Shown: positions 25,520 through 33,221 of the stretch, one piece after another
How positions within the stretch are numbered: position 1 is the stretch's first letter
How the letters are laid out: each line of letters starts with the position of its first letter
NCBI RefSeq assembly: GCF_900497695.1
Contig: NZ_UIDD01000010.1
Location: 434,001 to 498,000, forward strand
Length of the DNA stretch: 64,000 bases
Source of the DNA: Pseudomonas wadenswilerensis
GTDB taxonomy: Bacteria; Pseudomonadota; Gammaproteobacteria; Pseudomonadales; Pseudomonadaceae
Direction: 5' to 3'
Program-made: the position numbers and the translations under genes
Notes under the pieces: model-generated
Databases searched by the model: none
Told to the model about the DNA's origin: nothing
Seen by the model: the letters and a program-made list of their open reading frames with translations, nothing else

Positions 25520-25789
25520 ATGAAGACCCTGATGAACATTGCCGCCGCCGCCAGCCTGTTGCTGGCCTTGCCCAGCTGGGCCTGCACGCTGGAAGAAGCG
25601 ACGGAGAAACGCGAAGAACTGGCCAAGGAAGTGAGCAAGCTTACCGAGCAGAATCCGCAGAAGGCCAAGGAGATCAACGATGAGTTGCAAGGCATGAAGC
25701 TTGAGAGTGCCAGCAAGGACTTGCCGGACAAGTGCCAGCTGATCGACAAGCGGTTGCAGGAGCTGAAGGCAGCGGAGAAAAAGACCTGA
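25520..25789 (+). CDS. Small exported helical protein (89 aa)
   Basis: MKTLMNIAAAASLLLALPSW followed by A-C is a signal peptide, with cleavage probably after WA. The mature part (about 68 residues) is highly charged and predicted helical, with EEATEKREELAKEVSKLTEQ resembling a short coiled coil, and has two cysteines (CTLEEA near the mature start and DKCQLID) that could form a disulfide. AGGAG lies 7 bases before the ATG at 25520; an upstream in-frame TTG overlaps that site. No function is recognised; periplasmic location is inferred. Confidence 0.72.
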   Translation: MKTLMNIAAAASLLLALPSWACTLEEATEKREELAKEVSKLTEQNPQKAKEINDELQGMKLESASKDLPDKCQLIDKRLQELKAAEKKT

Positions 25790-25804
25790 AATCGGGGTGA
25801 AGCT

Positions 25805-25869
25805 ATCGCTGGCAAGCCAGCTCCCACAAGGTCTGTAGAAAACCTGTGGGAGCCGGCCTTGCCGGCGAT
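25805..25869. repeat. REP pair
   Basis: atcgctggcaagccagctcc (25805 onward) faces gtgggagccggccttgccgg (to 25869) in inverted orientation, 10-20 bases apart. The pair lies between the convergent small exported protein gene and the DEAD-box helicase gene. The two arms belong to slightly different REP variants (agctgg versus agccgg). Confidence 0.8.
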
Positions 25870-25880
25870 GAGGCCGGCGC

Positions 25881-27206
25881 TTACTCCGCAGCCGGCGCCG
25901 GCTTGCGGCGCTTGAGCGGTGCCAGGCCATCGGCGCTGGCCAGTGGGGCATTAGGCTTCGGCTTGGCGGTCGGCTTGCGCTTGGCAACGACCTTCTTGTC
26001 GCCTTTCTTGTCAGCCTTTTTCTTCTTCACACCGGCAGCCTTGCCCGAGGCCTTGACCTTCTTCGGCCCGGTATAGGTGCCTTTGACTTCCTTGATCACC
26101 CGGCGCTCGAAGCTCTGCTTCAGGTAGCGCTCGATGCTCGACATCAGGTTCCAGTCGCCGTGGCAGATCAGCGACACCGCCAGGCCTTCGTTACCGGCAC
26201 GGCCGGTACGGCCAATACGGTGTACGTACTCGTCGCCGCTGCGCGGCATATCGAAGTTGATCACCAGATCCAGGCCGTCGACGTCCAGGCCGCGCGCGGC
26301 GACGTCGGTGGCAACCAGAATCTTGGCGCCGCCCTGTTTCAGGCGCTCGATGGCCAGCTTGCGGTCTTTCTGATCCTTGTCACCGTGCAGGACGAACGCT
26401 TTGTAGTCCTTGGCCACCAGATGACCGTAGATGCGGTCAGCCATCACCCGGGTGTTGGTGAAGATGATCGCTTTGTCGTAGGTCTCGTTTTCCAGCAGCC
26501 ACTGGATGATCTGCTCTTTGTGCTGGTTGTGGTCGGCAGTGATGATCTGCTGGCGGGTACCTTCGGCCAGCTGGCTGACACTGTTGAGCATCAGGTGCTC
26601 AGGGGTTTTCAGCACCTTGCCGATCATGTCGCGCAGGCCGGCACCGCCAGTGGTGGCGGAGAACAGCATGGTTTGCTCGCGGTTCGGGCACTCGTTGCAC
26701 AGACGCTCGACGTCTTCGGCAAAGCCCATGTCGAGCATGCGGTCGGCTTCGTCGAGAACGATCACCTGGACATGCTCCAGGTGCAGGTTGCCGGCATTGA
26801 GTTGCTCGAGCAGGCGGCCCGGGGTGCCGATCAGCACGTCCGGCACCTTGCGCAGCATCGCGGCCTGTTCCTTGAAGTCTTCACCACCAGTGATCAGGCC
26901 AGCCTTGATGAAGGTGAACTGGGAGAAACGCTCGACTTCCTTGAGGGTCTGCTGCGCCAGCTCGCGGGTCGGCAGCAGCACCAGGGCACGAATCTCGACG
27001 CGCTTCTGCTTGAGGTCCACCAGGCGGTTGAGCATCGGCAGGACGAAGGCTGCGGTCTTGCCGCTACCGGTTTGCGCCGTCACCCGCAGGTCACGCCCTT
27101 GCAACGCCAAAGGGATGGCCGCTGCCTGCACCGGCGTCGGCTCGACAAATTTCAGCTCGGCCACGGCTTTGAGCAGGCGTTCGTGCAGGGCGAATTGGGA
27201 AAACAC
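25881..27206 (-). CDS. DEAD-box ATP-dependent RNA helicase
   Basis: A 441-residue RNA helicase with the Q motif (LKFVEPTPVQAAAIPLAL), Walker A AQTGSGKTA near residue 43, PTRELAQQ, VLDEADRMLDMGF, SAT as LFSATTGG, and the C-terminal ARGLDV and HRIGRTGR motifs. A lysine-rich tail of about 65 residues follows (KKKKADKKGDKKV), probably for RNA contact. The start is GTG at 27206 (VFSQFALHERLLKAV), with GAGG 7 bases upstream; the frame remains open for another 182 codons without such a site. SrmB- or RhlE-like roles in ribosome assembly or RNA turnover are likely. Confidence 0.9.
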   Translation of the reverse strand: MFSQFALHERLLKAVAELKFVEPTPVQAAAIPLALQGRDLRVTAQTGSGKTAAFVLPMLNRLVDLKQKRVEIRALVLLPTRELAQQTLKEVERFSQFTFIKAGLITGGEDFKEQAAMLRKVPDVLIGTPGRLLEQLNAGNLHLEHVQVIVLDEADRMLDMGFAEDVERLCNECPNREQTMLFSATTGGAGLRDMIGKVLKTPEHLMLNSVSQLAEGTRQQIITADHNQHKEQIIQWLLENETYDKAIIFTNTRVMADRIYGHLVAKDYKAFVLHGDKDQKDRKLAIERLKQGGAKILVATDVAARGLDVDGLDLVINFDMPRSGDEYVHRIGRTGRAGNEGLAVSLICHGDWNLMSSIERYLKQSFERRVIKEVKGTYTGPKKVKASGKAAGVKKKKADKKGDKKVVAKRKPTAKPKPNAPLASADGLAPLKRRKPAPAAE

Positions 27207-27350
27207 GGGTGTACCTCGGGCATGTGCAAAAAATTCAGTTGCATAGGGTAACGTTTTCCGGCGTCGGAGCCGAATTTCTTTTGGCAACTTCTTGCCGATC
27301 CGCGCTCTAATGGCCTTGTTTTCGACTTGCGGACCCTCTACGACACCGTT

Positions 27351-28652
27351 ATGGACATTCAACAGCTGTGGCAAAACACCCTGGACCTCTGGGGCACCCT
27401 CGATCAACACCCGATACTGCACGCCGGTATCGGCCTGGGCGTATTGCTGGTGATCGCCCTGCTGCTCGGCCGTGTGGCGCGCTTTCTGGTGCTGCACGCC
27501 GCCCGCCTGCTCGGCCGCCAGCCAGCCCTGCACTGGGTCAATGACCTGCGCGAGAACAAGGTATTCCAGCGCCTGGCCCAGACCACCCCGTCGCTGGTGG
27601 TGCAGTTCGGCCTGAAGCTGGTGCCGGAGCTGAGCGCCACCAGCCAGCATTTCCTCGGCAACGTTGCCCTGGCCTTCACCATCCTGTTCCTGACCCTGGC
27701 CCTGAGTGCCCTGCTCGACGCCCTGCTGGACATCTACGCACGCACCGAACATGCCCGCACCCGCTCGATCAAGGGCTATGTGCAGTTGGCCAAGATGGTC
27801 CTGTTCGTGTTCGGCGCCATCGTCATCGTCGCCACTCTGATCGACCGCTCGCCGCTGTTGCTGCTCTCAGGTCTCGGTGCCATGTCGGCAGTCATCCTGT
27901 TGGTCTACAAGGACACCCTGCTGTCGTTCGTCGCCAGCGTGCAGCTGACCAGCAACGACATGCTGCGGGTCGGCGACTGGATCGAGATGCCCCAGGTCGG
28001 CGCCGATGGCGATGTGGTGGACATTACCCTGCACACGGTCAAGGTGCAGAATTTCGACAAGACCATCGTCTCCATCCCCACCTGGCGCTTGATGTCCGAG
28101 TCGTTCAAGAACTGGCGCGGCATGCAGCAATCGGGCGGGCGGCGGATCAAGCGCAGCCTGTTCATCGATGCCGGCGGCGTGCGCTTCCTGCGCTCCGATG
28201 AGGAGCAGCGCCTGAGCGAAGTACGCCTGCTGACCGACTACATTGCCCGCAAGCGCAGTGAGCTCAGAGCCTGGAACGAGGCCCAGGGCAATGTCGCCGA
28301 ACTGTCCGCCAACCGTCGCCGGATGACCAACATCGGCACCTTCCGTGCCTATGCCCTGGCTTATCTGAAAAGCCACCCGGAGATCCAGCCGAACATGACC
28401 TGCATGGTCCGCCAGATGCAGACCACCGCCCAGGGCGTGCCGCTGGAAATCTACTGCTTCACGCGCACCACGGCGTGGGCCGACTACGAGCGGATCCAGG
28501 GCGACATCTTCGACTACCTGCTGGCGGTGATGCCGGAGTTCGGCCTGAGCCTGTACCAGCAGCCGAGTGGCAACGACCTGCGTGCCGGCCTGTTACCCTC
28601 GACCTTGCCCAGCCAGCAGCGGGCGCTGAGTGCCGAGACGACTGAGCCATAG
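27351..28652 (+). CDS. MscS-family mechanosensitive ion channel (YbdG-like)
   Basis: A 433-residue inner membrane protein. Five hydrophobic segments lie in residues 20-200; the pore-lining helix and beta domain follow (SGLGAMSAVILLVYKDTLLS and DMLRVGDWIEMPQVGADGDV, about 175-230), then VVDITLHTVKVQNFDKTIV, which are typical of the MscS/YbdG group. The length and the C-terminal soluble domain fit YbdG better than MscS (286 aa). The ATG at 27351 is used, though no clear ribosome binding site precedes it; a TTG at 27327 is the alternative. Its last 60 bases overlap the end of the convergent EamA gene. Confidence 0.85.
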   Translation: MDIQQLWQNTLDLWGTLDQHPILHAGIGLGVLLVIALLLGRVARFLVLHAARLLGRQPALHWVNDLRENKVFQRLAQTTPSLVVQFGLKLVPELSATSQHFLGNVALAFTILFLTLALSALLDALLDIYARTEHARTRSIKGYVQLAKMVLFVFGAIVIVATLIDRSPLLLLSGLGAMSAVILLVYKDTLLSFVASVQLTSNDMLRVGDWIEMPQVGADGDVVDITLHTVKVQNFDKTIVSIPTWRLMSESFKNWRGMQQSGGRRIKRSLFIDAGGVRFLRSDEEQRLSEVRLLTDYIARKRSELRAWNEAQGNVAELSANRRRMTNIGTFRAYALAYLKSHPEIQPNMTCMVRQMQTTAQGVPLEIYCFTRTTAWADYERIQGDIFDYLLAVMPEFGLSLYQQPSGNDLRAGLLPSTLPSQQRALSAETTEP

Positions 28653-29471
28653 CGACGCCAGGATCACCGCCCCGCCGATGAACAACCGGCCCAGCGGCTC
28701 GTGCTGGTTCCAGATCAGCAGGTTGAGCAGCAAACCGACCGGCACGTGCAGGTTGTTCATCACCGCCAGGGTGCCGCCTGAAACCAGGCAGGCGCCCTTG
28801 TTCCACCAGTATAATCCCAGCGCCGTCGGGCACAGGCCCAGAAACAGCAGCACCAGCCATTGCACGTCGGTGCTCGGCAGGTGCTGGGTGTTGCCGAACA
28901 GCAGGAAGGCCGGCAGCACCACCAGCAAGGCGCCCAGGTAGAAATAGCCGAACCGCCGGTAATGCGGCAGGTCGCTGGGGTTGCGCGCGATCAGGTGGCG
29001 GTACAGTACCTGCCCGGCGGCATAGGTGAAGTTGGCCAGTTGCAGCAGCAAAAAGCCGATGAAGAAGTCCGGGCTGATGCTGTCGAAGCGAATCACCGCC
29101 GCACCGGCAACCGCCACCAGCGCCGCCACCAGCGCCCAGGGGTTGAAGCGCCGGTTCAGGGCATCTTCGATCAGGGTCACGTGCAAGGGCGTGAGGATAG
29201 TGAACAGCAGCACCTCCGGCACGGTCAGCACACGAAAGCTCAAGTACAGGCAGACATAGGTGATGCCGTATTGCAGCGCACCGATCAGCAGCATCGAACG
29301 CATGAAGCGTGGTTCGACCTGACGCCAGCGGGTCAGCGGCAGGAACACCAGCCCGGCCAGCAGCACCCGCGCCAGCACTGCGAAATAGCTGTCGACATGC
29401 CCCGCCAGGTACTCGCCGATCAGGCTGAAGGAAAACGCCTGGATCAGCGCGACGATCAATAAATAGCCCAT
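28593..29471 (-). CDS. EamA/DMT-family transporter, carboxylate/amino-acid/amine type
   Basis: A 292-residue inner membrane protein with about ten helices in two EamA repeats. The N-terminus MGYLLIVALIQAFSFSLIGE and the FTILTPLHVTLIEDALNRRF segment in the middle resemble the group annotated as carboxylate/amino-acid/amine transporters. The substrate is not determinable. Its 3' end overlaps the MscS-type channel gene by 60 bases, convergent, so the two transcripts would form complementary tails. Confidence 0.85.
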   Translation of the reverse strand: MGYLLIVALIQAFSFSLIGEYLAGHVDSYFAVLARVLLAGLVFLPLTRWRQVEPRFMRSMLLIGALQYGITYVCLYLSFRVLTVPEVLLFTILTPLHVTLIEDALNRRFNPWALVAALVAVAGAAVIRFDSISPDFFIGFLLLQLANFTYAAGQVLYRHLIARNPSDLPHYRRFGYFYLGALLVVLPAFLLFGNTQHLPSTDVQWLVLLFLGLCPTALGLYWWNKGACLVSGGTLAVMNNLHVPVGLLLNLLIWNQHEPLGRLFIGGAVILASLWLSRLGTQRPLLAGQGRG

Positions 29472-29782
29472 GTTGGCCCCTTGCTGTGGAGGCGGCGACC
29501 TTAGCGGTTAGCAGCACACCCGGCAACTGCTGAAGCCCCTGCGGACCTGTGGGAGCTGGCTTGCCTGCGATCGAGCGCGAAGCGGTCGCAATCCAGACGC
29601 CGCCTGATGTGTTGGTGGTACTGGCCTCATCGCGGGTCACGTCGAGTCGTCGCACCGCCGCTCCCACAGACAGTTGCTCGCACAGCAATCACCATAAAAA
29701 AGCCCGGTCATGCGCAAGGCAGTGACCGGGCAGGTACACCCAAAGGAGCAACAGGTGTCAGGCGGGAAAATTCATTGCCGGC
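29472..29782. other. Intergenic region with REP element and terminator
   Basis: About 310 bases between the EamA gene and azoR carry a REP arm at 29548-29590 (tgtgggagctggcttgcctg then cgatcgagcg), a degenerate inverted partner ending ctcccacag near 29669, and the azoR terminator. I see no coding sequence. Confidence 0.6.
29696..29731 (-). terminator. Rho-independent terminator downstream of azoR
   Basis: On the minus strand GCCCGGTCA (29731-29723), a 12-base loop and TGACCGGGC (29710-29702) form a 9-bp perfect stem, followed directly by TTTTTT (29701-29696). It lies about 50 bases after the azoR stop. Confidence 0.85.
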
Positions 29783-30382
29783 TCATGCCACCGCGGCGAG
29801 CTGCGCCTTGGCCTGGTTCAGGCCCTTCTCGTGGAAATCACCGCCCATGTTCAGGCCTTCGGCGTGGATGAAGGTCACGTCATGGATACCGATAAAGGCC
29901 ATGACCTGGCGCAGGTAGGGTTCCTGGTGATCGCTGCTGGCGCCGGCATGGATGCCACCGCGGGCAGTGAGGATGTAGGCGCGCTTGCCGGTCAGCAGGC
30001 CCTGCGGCCCGGTTTCGGTGTACTTGAAGGTGATGCCGGCGCGCAGTACATGGTCCAGCCAGGCCTTGAGGGTGCTGGGGATGGTGAAGTTGTACATCGG
30101 CGCAGCCAGGACCAGTACATCGGCCGCCAGCACTTCATCGGTCAACTCGTTGGAGCGGGCCAGGGCCTGCAGCTCTTCGGCATTGCGCTGGGCTTCGGGC
30201 TTCATCCAGCCACCGAGCAGGTTGCCATCCAGGTGCGGCACCGGGTTGACGGCCAGGTCGCGCAGGGTGACCTGGTCGGCCGGGTGGGCGGCTTGCCACT
30301 GGCTGACGAAGTCACGGGTCAGTTGCCGGGAGATCGAGTCCTGCTGGCGGGCGCTGCTTTCGATGACGAGTACACGGGACAT
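29783..30382 (-). CDS. azoR: FMN-dependent NADH-azoreductase AzoR
   Basis: A 199-residue flavodoxin-fold reductase that reduces azo compounds and quinones with NAD(P)H. It starts MSRVLVIESSARQQDSISRQ, the FMN phosphate-binding loop (SSARQQDS). LAAPMYNFTIPSTLKAWLDH (about residues 94-113) is the signature shared with AzoR and quinone reductases, and the ARGG motif follows. GGAGG lies 8 bases before the ATG at 30382. A TATCGATA palindrome at 30442-30449 lies in the promoter region. The gene ends in a strong terminator and is monocistronic. Confidence 0.93.
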   Translation of the reverse strand: MSRVLVIESSARQQDSISRQLTRDFVSQWQAAHPADQVTLRDLAVNPVPHLDGNLLGGWMKPEAQRNAEELQALARSNELTDEVLAADVLVLAAPMYNFTIPSTLKAWLDHVLRAGITFKYTETGPQGLLTGKRAYILTARGGIHAGASSDHQEPYLRQVMAFIGIHDVTFIHAEGLNMGGDFHEKGLNQAKAQLAAVA

Positions 30383-30491
30383 GGGGCTTGCCTCCATCGG
30401 CGAGTTCGGTAAGTCGATGGAGGCAAGATTAATGATTGACCTATCGATAAAAAAGCGTAAAAACTGGGTCCAATCTATCAGTTAAATTGTT

Positions 30492-30806
30492 TTATTGCGG
30501 TTTGCAGCTCAAGGCAATGCGCAGCTTGATGATTTCCCGGTTGAACTTGGCGGTGGCATCGACGCTTTTTTTCGCCGGCACCAGCACACGGCGCACCCGA
30601 GGCGCTTCCGGGCCGTTGCGGAAAGTCACCTTGCACTGCGCATCGACGTCGCCATAGTTATTGACGGTGATCGAACCGATATCACGGTCGGTGTCGTAGG
30701 TGGTGTAGTCGACCTTGACGCCGTCGATGTCCTTTTCCACGTCGATGGGATAGGCCAGGGCCGTGAGCGGAAGCAGGGCCAGCAATACAGCACAACATTT
30801 CTTCAT
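30492..30806 (-). CDS. Small exported protein (104 aa), conserved in Pseudomonas
   Basis: MKKCCAVLLALLPLTALAYP is a clear signal peptide with cleavage after ALA. The mature part of about 85 residues is beta-rich, with IGSITVNNYGDVDAQCKVTF then RNGPEAPRVRRVLV and two cysteines that may form a disulfide. Homologues in Pseudomonas are sometimes mislabelled as 3-phosphoglycerate kinase; there is no kinase fold here. Periplasmic location is likely and function is unknown. It is divergent from the LysR gene 50 bases away. Confidence 0.75.
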   Translation of the reverse strand: MKKCCAVLLALLPLTALAYPIDVEKDIDGVKVDYTTYDTDRDIGSITVNNYGDVDAQCKVTFRNGPEAPRVRRVLVPAKKSVDATAKFNREIIKLRIALSCKPQ

Positions 30807-30855
30807 ACGACGCTCTCCATGAAAGAGCGCCAGCTTAGGACAACAGGAGCCGAAG

Positions 30856-31779
30856 ATGAAAGCGCCGCGCGTAACCCTGGATCAGTGGCGGACCCTGCAG
30901 GCGGTGGTCGACCACGGTGGTTTTGCCCAGGCCGCGGAGGCCCTGCACCGCTCGCAATCCTCGGTGAGCTATACCGTGGCACGCATGCAGGACCAGCTCG
31001 GCGTACCGCTGCTGCGCATCGACGGGCGCAAGGCGGTACTCACCGAGGCCGGCAACGTGCTGCTGCGCCGCTCGCGGCAACTGGTCAAGCAGGCCAGCCA
31101 GCTTGAAGACCTGGCCCACCATATGGAACAGGGCTGGGAAGCCGAAGTGCGCCTGGTGGTCGATGCCGCCTACCCCAACGCCCGCCTGGTCCGCGCCTTG
31201 AGTGCGTTCATGCCGCAAAGCCGTGGCTGCCGGGTGCGCCTGCGTGAAGAGGTACTGTCCGGGGTCGAGGAAGTCCTGCATGAAGGCGTCGCCGACCTTG
31301 CCATCAGCGGCTTCAATATTTCCGGCTACCTGGGCACGGAGCTCAGTTCGGTCGAGTTCGTTGCCGTTGCCCACCCCGAACACAGCCTGCACCGCCTGGG
31401 TCGGGAGCTGAACTTCCAGGACCTGGAAAGCCAGTTGCAGGTGGTGATCCGCGACTCCGGCCGCGCGCAGCCCCGCGATGTCGGCTGGCTGGGCGCCGAA
31501 CAGCGCTGGACCGTCGGCAGCCTGGCCACCGCCGCCACCTTCGTCAGCAGCGGTCTGGGCTTTGCCTGGTTGCCGCGCCACCTGATCGAACGCGAGCTGC
31601 GTGAAGGCCTGCTCAAGCCGTTACCGCTCGATCAGGGTGGCAGTCGCCACCCACTGTTCTACCTTTACTCGAACAAGGATAAACCCCTGGGCCCGGCGAC
31701 GCAGATCCTCGTCGAGTTGCTGCGCAACTTCGACACCGCACCGCTGGATGTGCCCTTCGCCGCGCCCGCCCAAGCCTGA
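30856..31779 (+). CDS. LysR-family transcriptional regulator
   Basis: A 307-residue LysR protein. The helix-turn-helix spans about residues 8-65 (LDQWRTLQAVVDHGGFAQAA then EALHRSQSSVSYTVARMQDQ), and the effector domain follows from residue 90. The ATG at 30856 is preceded by ACAGGAG. A hydrolase and a cyclophilin gene follow on the same strand with a 14-base gap, so it could be the first gene of a three-gene operon. The target and inducer are not evident; the upstream small exported protein gene is divergent and is the first candidate. Confidence 0.85.
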   Translation: MKAPRVTLDQWRTLQAVVDHGGFAQAAEALHRSQSSVSYTVARMQDQLGVPLLRIDGRKAVLTEAGNVLLRRSRQLVKQASQLEDLAHHMEQGWEAEVRLVVDAAYPNARLVRALSAFMPQSRGCRVRLREEVLSGVEEVLHEGVADLAISGFNISGYLGTELSSVEFVAVAHPEHSLHRLGRELNFQDLESQLQVVIRDSGRAQPRDVGWLGAEQRWTVGSLATAATFVSSGLGFAWLPRHLIERELREGLLKPLPLDQGGSRHPLFYLYSNKDKPLGPATQILVELLRNFDTAPLDVPFAAPAQA

Positions 31780-31793
31780 CAGGAATCACGCCG

Positions 31794-32606
31794 ATGGCCT
31801 ACTTCGAACATGAAGGTTGCTCGCTGCACTACGAGGAATACGGCCAGGGCGAGCCGCTGGTGCTGCTGCACGGCCTGGGCTCCAGCTGCCTGGACTGGGA
31901 GATGCAGGTGCCGACGCTTGCCCACCACTACCGGGTGATCCTCATGGACTTCCGTGGCCACGGCCGCTCCGACAAACCGCGCGAGCGCTACAGCATCGCC
32001 AGCTTCAGCGCCGACCTGCTGGCCCTGCTCGAGCAGTTGCAGACCGGCCCGGTGCACCTGGTCGGCCTGTCCATGGGCGGCATGATCGGTTTCCAGTTTG
32101 CCGTCGATCACCCCGAGTGGCTGCGCAGCCTGTGCATCGTCAACAGCGCCCCGGAGGTCAAGCGCCGCAGCCGCAGCGACTGGATCTGGTGGGCCAAGCG
32201 CTGGGCCCTGGCCCGGGTGTTGAGCCTCGAAACCATCGGCAAGGGCCTGGCCGAGCGGTTGTTCCCCAAGCCGCAGCAGGCCGATTTGCGGCGCAAGATG
32301 GCCGAGCGCTGGGCCAAGAACGACAAACGCGCGTACCTGGCCAGTTTCGACGCCATTGTCGGCTGGGGCGTGGCGGAACGCCTGGGGCAGATTCGCTGTC
32401 CTACCCTGGTCATCAGCGCCGACCAGGATTACACCCCGGTACAACTTAAAGAGCGCTACGTTGCCCTGATTCCACAGGCACGGCTGGCGGTCATCGAAGA
32501 TTCCCGGCACGCTACGCCCCTGGATCAACCTCACGTATTCAATCAGACGCTGCTGCAGTTCCTGGCGGCGTCCACCACCTCTCAAGGATCATTGAGCCCA
32601 TGCTGA
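31794..32606 (+). CDS. Alpha/beta-fold hydrolase
   Basis: A 270-residue alpha/beta hydrolase. The oxyanion loop HGLGSSCLDW, the nucleophile elbow GLSMGG (Ser near residue 94), an acid near SADQDYTP and the histidine in EDSRHATPLDQP form the triad. Substrate is unknown; the family includes esterases, haloperoxidase-like enzymes and 3-oxoadipate enol-lactonase. Its stop codon overlaps the start of the cyclophilin gene by 7 bases, implying translational coupling. Confidence 0.88.
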   Translation: MAYFEHEGCSLHYEEYGQGEPLVLLHGLGSSCLDWEMQVPTLAHHYRVILMDFRGHGRSDKPRERYSIASFSADLLALLEQLQTGPVHLVGLSMGGMIGFQFAVDHPEWLRSLCIVNSAPEVKRRSRSDWIWWAKRWALARVLSLETIGKGLAERLFPKPQQADLRRKMAERWAKNDKRAYLASFDAIVGWGVAERLGQIRCPTLVISADQDYTPVQLKERYVALIPQARLAVIEDSRHATPLDQPHVFNQTLLQFLAASTTSQGSLSPC

Positions 32607-33157
32607 AAAAACTCCTGCTCGCCACCTGTTCAGTCGTCTTCGCCACCAGCCTGATGGCCGCCGAAAAAGCGCCTCATGTACTGCTGGATACCAGCTTCGG
32701 CCAGATCGAAATCGAACTGAACGAAACCAAGGCGCCGATCAGCAGCAAGAACTTCCTGCAATATGTGGACAGCGGCTTCTACAACAACACCGTCTTTCAC
32801 CGGGTGATCCCGGGCTTCATGGTCCAGGGCGGTGGTTTCACCGAGCAGATGGTGCAAAAACCCACCAAGGACCCGATCCGCAACGAAGCCAGCAATGGCC
32901 TGCAGAACGTCCGTGGCACCCTGTCGATGGCGCGCACCTCCGACCCGAACTCGGCCACCAGCCAGTTCTTCATCAACGTCGCCGACAATGCCTTCCTCGA
33001 CCCGGGCCGCGACCGTGGATACGCGGTGTTCGGCAAGGTCGTCAAAGGCATGGAAGTGGTCGACCAGATCGTCAACTCGCCAACCACAATGAAAAAAGGC
33101 ATGCGCGATGTGCCGGTCGACCCGGTGTTCATCAAGTCGGCCAAACGTATCGACTGA
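32600..33157 (+). CDS. ppiA: Periplasmic cyclophilin-type peptidyl-prolyl cis-trans isomerase
   Basis: A 185-residue cyclophilin. MLKKLLLATCSVVFATSLMA is the signal peptide, so the enzyme acts in the periplasm. The cyclophilin core shows FHRVIPGFMVQGGGFTE, GTLSMARTSDPNSATSQFFI and VFGKVVKGMEVVDQI. The fold catalyses proline isomerisation during folding of exported proteins. The start overlaps the end of the hydrolase gene. The name ppiA is given because of the periplasmic signal and length. Confidence 0.9.
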   Translation: MLKKLLLATCSVVFATSLMAAEKAPHVLLDTSFGQIEIELNETKAPISSKNFLQYVDSGFYNNTVFHRVIPGFMVQGGGFTEQMVQKPTKDPIRNEASNGLQNVRGTLSMARTSDPNSATSQFFINVADNAFLDPGRDRGYAVFGKVVKGMEVVDQIVNSPTTMKKGMRDVPVDPVFIKSAKRID

Positions 33158-33221
33158 CCTTGGGCTTCACAGGGACGTGAACCAGGCCCGAGGGTCGAAC
33201 TGAACAGGAGTTACCGTTTTC

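Noticed and set aside
30442..30449. TATCGATA palindrome upstream of azoR as a regulator site
   Set aside because: Eight-base palindromes are common; no adjacent regulator gene controls azoR. Mentioned only in the azoR entry.
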